NCBI GenBank assembly: GCA_028821605.1
Contig: JAPPFM010000046.1
Coordinates: 97,124 to 139,104, forward strand
Length of the DNA stretch: 41,981 nt
Direction: 5' to 3'
From: Candidatus Poribacteria bacterium
GTDB taxonomy: Bacteria > Poribacteria > WGA-4E > WGA-3G
In this document: positions 1 through 9,043 of the stretch, piece after piece
How positions within the stretch are numbered: position 1 is the first letter of the stretch
Layout: every line of letters starts with the position of its first letter
Notes under the pieces: model-generated
Databases searched by the model: none
What the model was told of the DNA's origin: nothing
Seen by the model: only the letters and a program-made list of their open reading frames with translations
Translations under genes and position numbers: made by a program

Positions 1-121
1 TTTGCTGAAGCGTAGCGTTTTCAATCTGCGTCGGGGATTTTACCTGCTTGAGATAATCGTTTTCTGTTTTTAGAGCCTCGATCTGCTTTTCCTGCCGAGC
101 TATTAAAGCATAATTTTCCAT
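1..121 (-). CDS. N-terminal fragment of a coiled-coil protein, cut by window edge
   Basis: An open frame of 40 codons runs from an ATG at 121 off the left edge of the window with no stop. The start is supported by a GGAAG ribosome-binding site seven bases upstream. The visible residues (MENYALIARQEKQIEAL and onward) are charged and heptad-like, with Leu/Ile at regular spacing, as in a coiled coil. I cannot identify the family. Leaders of some transposases such as IS66 TnpC also begin with a Leu/Lys/Glu coiled coil, so a mobile-element origin is possible but unproven. Confidence 0.5.
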   Translation of the reverse strand, partial: MENYALIARQEKQIEALKTENDYLKQVKSPTQIENATLQQ

Positions 122-547
122 TGTTCGACTTCCGTTCAATATAAGTTTGCGAATTCGCAAGAGCCTTCTGCCTCTCACATTCTTATTTATCTTCTTAGTC
201 TTGCAACTCCCATAAAATTAACTCATAGCGAGTAAGATCTAAGAACTCAAAATAAATAGGTATCTGAAGCGAAAAGAACGGGGCATAAATTATCCCTTTT
301 CTTTCCCTATTTCACCACCTTCTTATGTTTTACTCAATATGACTTCATAGTAAAACCTACAATGAATTGGACACTCTTAAACAGTCTGAATGCCCGTTAG
401 AGGCATTCAGACTGGCACAAACTAAAAGTTTATGCTACGAATATGTTGTTTTATTTTTGGGATTCACTATAAATTCTTAAACTCTATGTAACCTCGCCTA
501 TTTTGCGTACTATGTAGGGACTCATGAAAAAATGCGTAAGTTCTAAC
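122..547. other. Intergenic region, AT-rich, no gene seen
   Basis: No convincing coding frame was found between the edge ORF and the peptidase gene that ends at 548. The stretch is AT-rich. It contains one strong inverted repeat (382-414) and, directly after it, a short palindrome of the form GCACAAACT..AAGTTTATGC. That second palindrome resembles the hairpin at 30407-30428, so it probably belongs to a dispersed repeat family. Confidence 0.5.
382..414. repeat. 13-bp perfect inverted repeat (hairpin)
   Basis: CAGTCTGAATGCC (382-394) and GGCATTCAGACTG (402-414) are exact reverse complements separated by a 7-base loop. No T-run follows on either strand, so an intrinsic terminator is not the best explanation. 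It may still act as a transcription barrier or mRNA 3' end for the convergent-side genes, or be a dispersed palindromic repeat. Confidence 0.75.
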
Positions 548-3514
548 TTAATTCCGTGCCTCAGGGGTAACGGTCAACTTCACCCGTTTCCCGTCTCGTA
601 GCACAACAACTTCAACAGGTTCCCCAATTTTCACAGCGTCAAGTGCGTATGTATAGTCATAGATGTTGGTAATCTCCTGTCCACCAAATTGGACGATGAT
701 ATCGCCGCCCTGTAAACCGGCTTTATCGGCGGGCCCACCTGCACGAACACCGGAGAGTTTGACCCCGGTGCCTTCGGTTGTATAATCCGGGATCGTCCCC
801 AGATATGCGCGCAGTGTATCACGACTCCCTTCCTCTGATTGGCTCCGTTCAACTCGCACGTATTCGGGACGTTCAGCAGCACCGATTAAGTCCATAACAA
901 TGCCGTGTGCTAAGTCCGAAATCCGCTCTATGCCATCATAGTTCAGCGTCTCTGGATCGTCCGTTGGACGATTATAGTCTTCGTGTCCACCGGTGAAGAA
1001 ACTGAGCACCGGCACCTCTTTTGGATAGAAAGCAGTCACATCTGTTGGCAGATAGGGATCCTCTTGGAGTGTCAGATTAAAGCCGATAGGAACATTCCGT
1101 TTTTCAATCAGTTTTGTCCACACAGAAGATGAACCAACACCTTGCAAGATGAGCTTGTTGTCACGGAGTCGTCCTACCATATCAAAGTTGACGTACGCCG
1201 CGATTTTGTCTAAGGAGACAACAGGATGGTTAACAAAATGGGTAGAGCCGATGAGTCCGAGTTCCTCACCCGACCAGAGTGCGAAGATAACACCTCTGCG
1301 GAACTTTTCTGGCTGTTTCTGGAACGCCTCACTGAGTGTCGTCGCCAATTCCAGTACAACAGCGGTGCCGGAAGCGTTATCATCTGCTCCATTGTGAATC
1401 TGTCCTTCTTCACCTTTCCGTGCGAGGGAACCGATTTCACCGTAACCGATATGATCGTAGTGCGCCCCGACAATAATATATTCAGTATCGTCTGTTAGTT
1501 CGGATGGAGGCAGAAGGGCAACCACGTTCTGATCGGTTTTCTTAACTTTTTCAACCGAGACAACAATTTTGACTTTGACATCGGGTAACGGAAATTGTCC
1601 GAGAAAGTGTGGATTTTCCACGTCAAGCCCGGATTGAACATCTTTTAGGTCTTTACCTGATGGCGCAAAAAGCGCATTCGCCACAGTATCGCTTATTGAG
1701 GCGGCAACAATCCCTGAATCCGCGAGGCTACTGTCGAAATCAAGCGGGATCAACTTCCCCGCATTTGGAGAGTTCGGACCAGCAACGACAAGGAATGCTT
1801 TTGCTCCTTGTTCTCGTGCTTGCATCGCTTTGTAACGTAATCCCGCGTACCGATTCAGTTGTTGACGGCGTTCGGGTTCAACCTCTTCAGGAACATACCG
1901 GAGTGCGACAACAATTTTATCTTTCACATCCAAACCAGCGTAGGCATTGTAGCCTTCGCCTAATTCACCAGGTACAAATAATCCGTATCCAACAAACACG
2001 ACCTCACCTTCAACAACACCGTTACGAGAGAAGGAGAGCGGCTGAAAGTCTCGTTCCACACTGAATTCCATCACTTGTTCGGAGCCGTGCGCTTGACGTG
2101 TGACATGAAAGTGATTCTCTCGCTCTATGATCCGTCTTCCCGCAGTGAATTCAAATTCTTGAAAGTAATCCGATTTATCGCCGACCGGCTTGAGATTAAG
2201 TTGTGCGAATTGAGTAGCAATATGTGCTGCTGCCTGCTCTGCCCCTTTGGAACCGGTCATCCTGCCTTCCAGCGCATCGCCAGCCAGAAATTCGATGTGT
2301 TGTCGGCTGCTCATTTTGGTTTTATTAGAAGATTCGGAGTCAGCAACCGTTCGTACAGGATGCGCGGGTGAATTCTGGCTTTTCGGCGCATCCAATACTG
2401 CCGCCAGCGCTGCTTGGTGATTCCATTCTGCGAGATAGAGTTGCGAAACCTCTTGGCTGTTTCGATTCGAGGTCCAGCATAGTTGGTTACCGTCAGGTGA
2501 GAAGACAGGAAGCCCATCAAATCCATCGGTTGTGGTAACCCGAACCGGTTCGTGTCTGCCCCTCCCATCAACGAGATACAATTCAAAGTTAGAGAATCCG
2601 AGTTTGTTGGAAGCGAAGATAACGTAAGCACCACTCGGATGGAAGTAGGGTGCCCAGGACATACTCTTGAAATCGGTCAGTCGCCTCACATTTGAACCGT
2701 CTATCCGCATCGTGTAGATGTCGGCTTGACTGCCATCAGGTGTGAAGTGCCGCCAGACGATGTGCTGTCCATCAGGTGTAAAGAAGGGTCCTCCATCGTA
2801 ACCGGGTGAATCCGTCAAGCGCATCTGATCGGAGCCGTCGGCATTCATGAGATAAATTTCGCCGAAATAGGCAGGATCCACCTCCAGCTGCTTTAGTTCT
2901 TTCGGAGAGAGTTGACTTTTAGGGTATGCATCTCGAAGCGAACAGAAAACAATCAGTTTACCATCAGGTGAATATGAGGCTTCAGCGTCATAACCCGGGG
3001 CATTTGTCAGCTGTGTGAGATTGCTGCCATTTCGGTTCGCCGAGAAGATGTCCATTGCTTCATCGTAATCCCAACTATAGCGTCTTTCTTCCCCCGATGC
3101 CCGGAACTTCAGTTCCTCTTCTTGTTTTGCCTTCGCGAAAGCATCGTGATGTGTTGACGCGTAAAGCACTTCATCGGTCCCTGGACGAAAGAAAGCACAA
3201 GTCGTCTTACCAACACCAGTAGAGACGCGATGTGTATCGCCCGTCAATAGGTCTAAAAGATAAATCTGATAAAATGGGTTGTCCGGTTCACGTTCACTTT
3301 GGAAAATAAGGGCGTTCCCGTCTTCAGAAAAATAACCTTCACCAGCACGTTTTCCATCATAAGTGAGTTGTCGAATATTGCTGAGAAATTGGGATTCTCC
3401 AGTAGAATCCATCTCTGTCTCGTTTGACATCGCGTGCTGTGCTCGCACCTCGCCTGTTAGAAAAATGGCAAAGACTATGGCAGAGAAAAAACTGACCCAT
3501 TTGATACAACGCAT
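548..3514 (-). CDS. Secreted TolB-like propeller / M28 aminopeptidase / PDZ protein
   Basis: This is a predicted exported zinc aminopeptidase of 988 residues. The start is placed at 3514 because AGGAGGG lies six bases upstream; an in-frame ATG at 3538 lacks a site. A signal peptide (MRCIKWVSFFSAIVFAIF) ends near an AxA-like site. Next come PD40/TolB-type repeats (about 45-365, motifs such as YSPDGKLIVF and FTPDGQHIVW), a PA-like insert (about 490-630) and an M28 peptidase domain (about 660-880). A C-terminal PDZ domain (about 900-985, GGPADKAGLQGGDIIVQ) follows. The M28 zinc and catalytic residues all appear present: H685, D711, E750/E751, D778, H844. The propeller-peptidase-PDZ fusion suggests substrate recruitment or quality control in the periplasm, which is inference. 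The gene lies 66 bp downstream of the sugar epimerase gene on the same strand, so co-transcription is possible. Confidence 0.88.
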   Translation of the reverse strand: MRCIKWVSFFSAIVFAIFLTGEVRAQHAMSNETEMDSTGESQFLSNIRQLTYDGKRAGEGYFSEDGNALIFQSEREPDNPFYQIYLLDLLTGDTHRVSTGVGKTTCAFFRPGTDEVLYASTHHDAFAKAKQEEELKFRASGEERRYSWDYDEAMDIFSANRNGSNLTQLTNAPGYDAEASYSPDGKLIVFCSLRDAYPKSQLSPKELKQLEVDPAYFGEIYLMNADGSDQMRLTDSPGYDGGPFFTPDGQHIVWRHFTPDGSQADIYTMRIDGSNVRRLTDFKSMSWAPYFHPSGAYVIFASNKLGFSNFELYLVDGRGRHEPVRVTTTDGFDGLPVFSPDGNQLCWTSNRNSQEVSQLYLAEWNHQAALAAVLDAPKSQNSPAHPVRTVADSESSNKTKMSSRQHIEFLAGDALEGRMTGSKGAEQAAAHIATQFAQLNLKPVGDKSDYFQEFEFTAGRRIIERENHFHVTRQAHGSEQVMEFSVERDFQPLSFSRNGVVEGEVVFVGYGLFVPGELGEGYNAYAGLDVKDKIVVALRYVPEEVEPERRQQLNRYAGLRYKAMQAREQGAKAFLVVAGPNSPNAGKLIPLDFDSSLADSGIVAASISDTVANALFAPSGKDLKDVQSGLDVENPHFLGQFPLPDVKVKIVVSVEKVKKTDQNVVALLPPSELTDDTEYIIVGAHYDHIGYGEIGSLARKGEEGQIHNGADDNASGTAVVLELATTLSEAFQKQPEKFRRGVIFALWSGEELGLIGSTHFVNHPVVSLDKIAAYVNFDMVGRLRDNKLILQGVGSSSVWTKLIEKRNVPIGFNLTLQEDPYLPTDVTAFYPKEVPVLSFFTGGHEDYNRPTDDPETLNYDGIERISDLAHGIVMDLIGAAERPEYVRVERSQSEEGSRDTLRAYLGTIPDYTTEGTGVKLSGVRAGGPADKAGLQGGDIIVQFGGQEITNIYDYTYALDAVKIGEPVEVVVLRDGKRVKLTVTPEARN

Positions 3515-3580
3515 CTCAAACCCTCCTACTCTCGGCATAACTTACTACAAAAACCTCTGTGATTTTGGCTACCGCTTATG

Positions 3581-4432
3581 CTACAAGTATTCAGCTGCCT
3601 TCTGCTTGAGAAACGCGAGTCCATCTATCGCGAGACTCTCAGCACTCGGTGCGATGTCGCGCCAGATGCACGTTGCGGCGGCGATTTCCTTTACAGCTGG
3701 TGTAAACGATTCAATCACGAGCCATCTGTCATAGTTCACTTTCGCAAGTGCTCCGAACACACCGTCCCAATCTACAAGTCCTGTCCCCGGTGTCCCACGA
3801 TCGTTTTCACAGCAGTGAACGTGATGCAAGAAATCGCCAGTCGCAATAATAGCATCCGCTTGATTTTTTTCTTCAATGTTCATGTGGAACGTGTCCAGAT
3901 GCACCTTGAAGTATGGATTATCCACCGCTTCACAAAGTTTAACAGCATCTGCAGCGATGTTAACAAAATAGGTTTCAAACCGGTTGAGCGGTTCACTCGC
4001 GAGCGTGACACCGTGCGTGCCGCCGAATTCTGCGACCTCTTGTATACCTTCGACGCACCATTCCCATTCCTGTTCGTTTCTGGCGCGTCCAACGAGTTTA
4101 CCAACAGCACTATACATCGGTCCGACGAGTGTATCGGCACCCAATTCAGCAACAATTTCACAACAACGTTTGAGATAGGTTTTCCCGTTCTCGCGAATAG
4201 CAGGATCCTCGTCAATTGGATTTCTGTCCCCTGCCATGATATTACATCCGATAGGTTCTAAACCTGTATCCTTCAGTAATGCTTGGGTATAAGGGATGTC
4301 CACTGTATCTGGATCAAAGATAGGGATTTCGACACCATCAAAACCCATTTCGGCGACTTTAGGAATCAGGTCTGCAGTCTCTCTGTCAAACTTATCTGCC
4401 CAGAGTAATAAATTTACACCAAACTTTGGCAT
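3581..4432 (-). CDS. Sugar phosphate isomerase/epimerase, D-tagatose/D-psicose 3-epimerase-like
   Basis: A 283-residue TIM-barrel protein of the AP-endonuclease-2 superfamily. In the ketose-3-epimerase branch the four metal and catalytic residues are Glu, Asp, His and Glu. They can be placed here at E147 (SEPLNRFE), D180 (HLDTFHMN), H206 (HVHCCEN) and E241 (VIESF). The SEPLNRFE segment closely follows the family pattern ExxNRFE. Length is typical of the family (about 290). The start at 4432 has a GGAG site about ten bases upstream. A cytosolic enzyme that interconverts ketoses at C3 is most likely. The substrate (D-psicose, D-tagatose, an inositol intermediate or another sugar) cannot be told from sequence. 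It is the upstream neighbour of the secreted M28 peptidase gene. Confidence 0.85.
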   Translation of the reverse strand: MPKFGVNLLLWADKFDRETADLIPKVAEMGFDGVEIPIFDPDTVDIPYTQALLKDTGLEPIGCNIMAGDRNPIDEDPAIRENGKTYLKRCCEIVAELGADTLVGPMYSAVGKLVGRARNEQEWEWCVEGIQEVAEFGGTHGVTLASEPLNRFETYFVNIAADAVKLCEAVDNPYFKVHLDTFHMNIEEKNQADAIIATGDFLHHVHCCENDRGTPGTGLVDWDGVFGALAKVNYDRWLVIESFTPAVKEIAAATCIWRDIAPSAESLAIDGLAFLKQKAAEYL

Positions 4433-4486
4433 TGTGTGTTGTTCTCCTTAAAAATAGCGTGTAATATTTTTTTAGTTTAGCACAAA

Positions 4487-6523
4487 TTACAAAGCGTTTT
4501 CAAGTTTTTTCGGATAACTTTTAGGGTCATTTAGTTTATAGAACGGTTTCATATCCCAAAGCAGGACGGTGCCATCATAACTGCTACTTGCCAAGAGTTC
4601 GCCATCCTTTGAAAAAGCGAGATTTTGAACATCTGAGGTATGCCCCCAGAAGGTATGGATGTTTTCCCCAGTGGCAACCTCCCATAAACGGACAGAGACT
4701 TTGTCTGTTTTGTTCCACCAAGAACCGGAGGCAAGATACTGACCACACGGAGAAAACACCACGACACCAACAACCCAGGAGCAACTCGCAGGTAGAATCA
4801 TCCCCATGCGCGGCTCTAAAGTTGCAGCATCCCATAGATGAATCCCACCGAATAATCCACCAGCCAACAAAGTGCCGCAAGGTGAAAATGTAATTGAATG
4901 GAGATTCTTTGAAGGTTTGTTAGGTGACTGGATTTGTCGCTGGATTTGTCGCATATCTCCTTTATATAGGGCAACAAAGGTGGAGTCTACAGAAGGCGAA
5001 CCCAGCTGTTCACCACTCGTAACGTCCCAAAGAAATATACTACCCCCGTCAGTCGTAGCGAATTGCTTTCCATTGGGGTGAAAGGCTGCTGCCCGAAACG
5101 GCCTTGCATGCCCTATAAATGCATGCTGCTTTTCCCAACTTTGGACATGCCACACAACAAGTTTTCCATCTATATCTCCACTGATGAGGTACTCCCTTGA
5201 CGGCGAGAACACCACGGTGGTGATTAAACTCTGATGTTCGATGAGTTCTGCTATTCGGGTTCCGGACGCGATGTTCCAGACTTCAAGCGTTTGTCCATCT
5301 TCTCCGTTACAAGCCAATAATTCTTCACAAGGAGACAATGCACACCTCTTGCCTCCGCTCTTTGTCTTGATGGGAGAAGGTATCACCTGTTTTTGAACAA
5401 CATCCCAGAAAACGATACCTTCAGTCCAGTATTTGCAAATCAACCTTTTGTCCGATTGATAAAAAAACAGAGAGTCTGGCACTTGATTAGGCACTGTAAG
5501 CGGTGCTACTATGGTAGGTGTGCCTGTACGCCACACGCGGATATCGCGATCAGTGAGAATTGCGAACTGCTGTCCATCCGTAGAGATACATTGTTCCGTC
5601 CTACCTTTTCCTTGATATTCAATGGTATCAAGTTTTTCCCCGCGGGACGCATCCCACATCACTACCTTGTCTTCATAAACATCGGCAACCCGTAGGGTGC
5701 TATCAGGGGAATAGGCAAGAACCGCCCGAGTTCCGCCGTAGTCTGTGTAAGTTGTCTCCAAGGTCTCTTTATCAATATTCCACACTTGTACCTCAATGTT
5801 CTCACGTGTTGTTCGATCCTGAAGGCTCGCAGCAAGAAACTGACCACAAGGTGAAAAGACGAGATCATAGAGATGTCCTGATTCGCACAGATGACGCTCT
5901 GGATTCAGATAAGCGAAACGTTCTTTCGTTATTAGGTTTCGGACAATAAGGGCGCACGAGCTAGTAGAATAAGCAAGCAGCTGCCCATCGGGCGAAAAAC
6001 AGAGCGGAAAACGAGTAGGATACTTTTCATCTTCCTTCAGTGTGCCTCCCACTTTGAAACTTGTGACGTGTTGCCCAGTTTTTGGACACCAGACGTAGAT
6101 GTCTCCGTCTCCGTGACCAGATGCGGCGATGTATCGGCTATCTGGTGAAAAGGCAAGTCGGGAAGTACCGCCGTGCCATCCTTGTATTTTCGCGACACGC
6201 TGCTGGGTCTCTATTTCTCGCACATTGATGATGCCGTCCGCATTGCTGGTTGCAACCCATTTTCCATCGGGTGAAAAGACGACGTTAGAAATCATGCCTC
6301 GTTCGGTTTCAAACAGTGTGGCGGGCTGCATCGTGTCGAGCTCATACATCCATACCCCAACACGAGTTCCAACAGCAAGAGACGCTTTATCCGGTGAAAA
6401 CGCCATGTCAAATATGAGTCCTGGTCCAAATCGGGCAATTGCGCCATCGGGGAGTTCCCAAGTTGTTGCATCGCTGTTTATCTGGGTAAATTGTGTAGTT
6501 GTCTGTGAGTGTCGGTTTTCCAT
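4487..6523 (-). CDS. WD40-repeat protein, 14 blades, cytoplasmic
   Basis: This 678-residue protein is almost entirely WD40 repeats. Fourteen blade motifs can be counted, from FSPDKASLAVG near residue 45 to FSKDGELLASS near 640. Fourteen fits two seven-bladed propellers in tandem. No signal peptide or membrane segment is seen, so it is probably a cytoplasmic scaffold, and no catalytic domain is attached. The start is the ATG at 6523 with GGAG seven bases upstream; a TTG one codon earlier is also in frame. It starts 35 bp after the stop of a paralogue (6559-8613) and shares with it the N-terminal motif TTWELP(D/E)GAIAR. The two form a tandem duplication and very likely one transcript. Its partners and role are unknown. 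Confidence 0.85.
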   Translation of the reverse strand: MENRHSQTTTQFTQINSDATTWELPDGAIARFGPGLIFDMAFSPDKASLAVGTRVGVWMYELDTMQPATLFETERGMISNVVFSPDGKWVATSNADGIINVREIETQQRVAKIQGWHGGTSRLAFSPDSRYIAASGHGDGDIYVWCPKTGQHVTSFKVGGTLKEDEKYPTRFPLCFSPDGQLLAYSTSSCALIVRNLITKERFAYLNPERHLCESGHLYDLVFSPCGQFLAASLQDRTTRENIEVQVWNIDKETLETTYTDYGGTRAVLAYSPDSTLRVADVYEDKVVMWDASRGEKLDTIEYQGKGRTEQCISTDGQQFAILTDRDIRVWRTGTPTIVAPLTVPNQVPDSLFFYQSDKRLICKYWTEGIVFWDVVQKQVIPSPIKTKSGGKRCALSPCEELLACNGEDGQTLEVWNIASGTRIAELIEHQSLITTVVFSPSREYLISGDIDGKLVVWHVQSWEKQHAFIGHARPFRAAAFHPNGKQFATTDGGSIFLWDVTSGEQLGSPSVDSTFVALYKGDMRQIQRQIQSPNKPSKNLHSITFSPCGTLLAGGLFGGIHLWDAATLEPRMGMILPASCSWVVGVVVFSPCGQYLASGSWWNKTDKVSVRLWEVATGENIHTFWGHTSDVQNLAFSKDGELLASSSYDGTVLLWDMKPFYKLNDPKSYPKKLENAL

Positions 6524-6558
6524 CAAATATCTCCGATTTTATTGCGGTAAGCAGTCCC

Positions 6559-8613
6559 TTAAGAAGCAATAAAAGGGTTCATATCCCAGAGCAGAATGGT
6601 GCCGTCAAAACTTCCACTTGCTAAGAGCGTGCCGTCCGGTGAGAAGGCAACATCTTGAACGTCTGTGGAATGTGCCCAGAAGGTGTGGATGTGCTCACCG
6701 GTGGCAACTTCCCATATCCGAATAGGTGCTTTGTCCAGACCTCGACACCACCAAGCCCCAGAGATAAGATAGCGTCCACAGGGCGAAAATGTCAGTGCCC
6801 ACGGACGAATAGTCCCTTGAGATGGAAGTATAATCATCTGTGTTTCTAATGTTTCTGCGTCCCACAATCGGATTTCGTTGGTTAACCCATCGGCGAGCCA
6901 GGTACCGAGACCGCCAGCAATCAGGGTGCCACAAGGCGAAAACACGATGGATTGAATGTGTTGGTGTCGTTTCCATTGTAGATTTCCGCCGTTGATGACT
7001 CGCTCGATTTCCTCGGGTTCACCTCTATACCCGGTAGCATCTTCTAAAGTGTCTGGTAAAGGGAGTAGGGTGATTTGTTCACCGGTTTCAACATTCCAGA
7101 GTCGAGCAGTCCCGTCCCTGGAGGTAGTGACAAATAATTTTCCATCTGGATGAAAGGCAATGTCTACAACTGAGTCTGTCTGTTCTATAAGTGAGTGCCG
7201 TTTTTCCCAAAGCGCAACATCCCATACATAGGACTCATTCTCCCAGCCGCCGCTGACAAGGTATTCCCTTGTAGGCGAGAACGCTAACGTGATTCCATGT
7301 CCATGCTTCTCATGTTCGGTGAGTTCCGAAACTAATGTTTCAGACGGAATATGCCAGACTTCGATGTTCGCATCGCTCGTATCAACTGCCAGCAGTTCCT
7401 CACACGGGGAGAGTGCCATACCTTTTTGAAAAAAAGAGGTACGCTCAGTTAGCGGCGGGAATATCCGCTGCGTTTCCCTACTCGCCACATTCCAGAACAC
7501 TTTGCCGGTTGTTCCCCAATGGTTACTGATCAATGTGCTGCCGTCCTGCAAAAATACGACTGACTCAGCGGTGCTTTTAAATCCAGAAAATAGTGCCGCC
7601 GTGGAAGGGGTGCCTTCTTTCCAAACTTGAACATTACCGCATGTACTACAGACTGCGAATTGCGTTCCGTCGTTTGAAAAACGCGATGCCCGGTCTGTGT
7701 ATCCCTCAGTTTCAAACGCATCTAACTTTTTACCCTTTGACGCATCCCAAATCACTACTTTGTTCCCATGAACGTCTGCAACCCGCAGCGTGCTATCAGT
7801 CGTATAAGCCAGTCTCACTCGATTTCCCTCATAAGTAGTAGGCTCCATTACGAAGGATTTACCCTGAATATCCCATATCTGAACTGTGGCACCGAGGTTC
7901 GCACCGGCGAGGTACTGTCCACAAGGGGAAAAAAGAAGCGAGTGCAACGGCGCAGTGTGTCCGGTGAGTTCCGCTATAGCTTTACCGGTATTTATATCTG
8001 AAATTGTAACCGTGTGCGGAGAAGACACGAACGCAAATAGATTGCTATCGGGTGAAAAAGCGATAGGAAAATTTCTATCGTGATTAGGATCGAATTTTTT
8101 CGCGTAGTCGTCGAATTTGAGATCTTCAACCGTAAAACTCACTATAGGCGTTTCACGGTCTGTGCGCCAAGCATAAACGGCGCTGTGTCCAAAACCAGAG
8201 GCAGCGAGGTGTTGACCGTCCGATGAAAAGCGAACATGAAAGACATCATCAAACCGATGAGTGCTTCCGTAATCTATTTTCGTAACGCACTGTCCATCTT
8301 GTGTGTCCCATACTTTAACCATGCCATCCTGATCGCCGGAGGCAATCCACTGCATATCGTTTGAAAAGGTAACGACATTGGACATCCCTCGTTCAGCCCC
8401 CCATAACGCTCGAGGTGCCATTGTTGTCGTGTCATATAGCCAGAATCCGATTTCGGTTGCAACGGCAAGATATGACCCATCAGGTGAGAATCCCACATCA
8501 CGTAATCCACCTTGTCCCAATCGGGCAATTGCGCCTTCTGGGAGTTCCCAAGTTGTTACATCTGTGTCGTCAAAGGGTCTCAGCGCGGGAATTATGGATT
8601 GTCTATTTTCCAT
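6559..8613 (-). CDS. WD40-repeat protein, paralogue of the downstream gene
   Basis: A WD40 protein of 684 residues made of consecutive propeller blades (FSPDGSYLAVA, FSPCGQYLAGA, FSPDGTLLASG). It aligns along its length with the downstream neighbour and also starts MENR. The start is set at 8613 from that homology and from an AAGGAGAT site just upstream. The longer frame reaching 8775 begins with TTG, has no site, and its extra 54 residues have no counterpart in the paralogue. No signal peptide is seen. The promoter at 8791-8819 would give a leader of about 170 nt. The protein probably serves as a protein-interaction platform. No linked kinase or effector gene hints at a pathway. Confidence 0.85.
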   Translation of the reverse strand: MENRQSIIPALRPFDDTDVTTWELPEGAIARLGQGGLRDVGFSPDGSYLAVATEIGFWLYDTTTMAPRALWGAERGMSNVVTFSNDMQWIASGDQDGMVKVWDTQDGQCVTKIDYGSTHRFDDVFHVRFSSDGQHLAASGFGHSAVYAWRTDRETPIVSFTVEDLKFDDYAKKFDPNHDRNFPIAFSPDSNLFAFVSSPHTVTISDINTGKAIAELTGHTAPLHSLLFSPCGQYLAGANLGATVQIWDIQGKSFVMEPTTYEGNRVRLAYTTDSTLRVADVHGNKVVIWDASKGKKLDAFETEGYTDRASRFSNDGTQFAVCSTCGNVQVWKEGTPSTAALFSGFKSTAESVVFLQDGSTLISNHWGTTGKVFWNVASRETQRIFPPLTERTSFFQKGMALSPCEELLAVDTSDANIEVWHIPSETLVSELTEHEKHGHGITLAFSPTREYLVSGGWENESYVWDVALWEKRHSLIEQTDSVVDIAFHPDGKLFVTTSRDGTARLWNVETGEQITLLPLPDTLEDATGYRGEPEEIERVINGGNLQWKRHQHIQSIVFSPCGTLIAGGLGTWLADGLTNEIRLWDAETLETQMIILPSQGTIRPWALTFSPCGRYLISGAWWCRGLDKAPIRIWEVATGEHIHTFWAHSTDVQDVAFSPDGTLLASGSFDGTILLWDMNPFIAS

Positions 8614-8790
8614 GAAAATATCTCCTTTTGTTGCAAATAGACGGACAAAATTAGAAGTTCTCTTGTCCCAAAGTCCACGTATGCAGTGTTGAGGGTCGTT
8701 AGAAGTGGAAAGAGATAAGTTGAAAAAAGATCGCTGCGTGATGGGTGAGAGATACGAATTTTTAATTATTCGCAAAGTCAGAATATCTTA

Positions 8791-8819
8791 ATTATACGTG
8801 TATATGTGATTTTTGTCAA
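8791..8819 (-). promoter_or_regulatory. Consensus sigma-70 promoter of the WD40 operon
   Basis: On the minus strand, TTGACA (8819-8814) and TATAAT (8796-8791) are separated by exactly 17 bases, a perfect match to the housekeeping consensus. Initiation would fall near 8784, leaving an untranslated leader of about 170 nt before the start at 8613. Confidence 0.75.
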
Positions 8820-8982
8820 TGTATCTGTTTGGGCGTTTGGGCGCATCAAGGCTATTTATGGTAGATTTTAGAATTACTTAGACACTGTCGTTGATGAAGT
8901 TAGGAAACCTCACCGACGAAAACGGCGGAGGATCGGGGTTGAAAACCTCTCCTACAAAAGCATCGCTTCTACAGAATTCTGC

Positions 8983-9011
8983 TTGACAGGCAGGGAATAT
9001 CCAAGTAAAAT
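8983..9011 (+). promoter_or_regulatory. Sigma-70 promoter of the membrane gluzincin gene
   Basis: TTGACA (8983-8988), a 17-base spacer and TAAAAT (9006-9011) predict a start near 9018, about 26 nt before the ATG at 9044. Confidence 0.7.
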
Positions 9012-9043
9012 GGACACTAAATCCGACTTACAATCTTCAAGAG

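Larger units (their letters stand above)
8614..9043. other. Divergent intergenic region with two promoters
   Basis: The gap between the leftward WD40 operon and the rightward membrane protease holds a promoter for each side (8791-8819 minus, 8983-9011 plus). Between them (about 8880-8980) are degraded fragments of the palindromic intergenic repeats seen elsewhere (AGGAAACCTCACCGACG and a nearby CTCTCCTACAAAAGC). No gene is seen. Confidence 0.6.

Noticed and set aside
382-414. Intrinsic terminator
   Set aside because: The stem is strong, but neither side has a T-run.
3578-4261. 227-codon open frame on the plus strand
   Set aside because: It lies opposite the well-supported epimerase gene and has no family-like motifs; it is an antisense shadow.
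8614-8775. Longer start of the second WD40 gene
   Set aside because: It begins with TTG, has no ribosome-binding site, and the paralogue lacks these residues.
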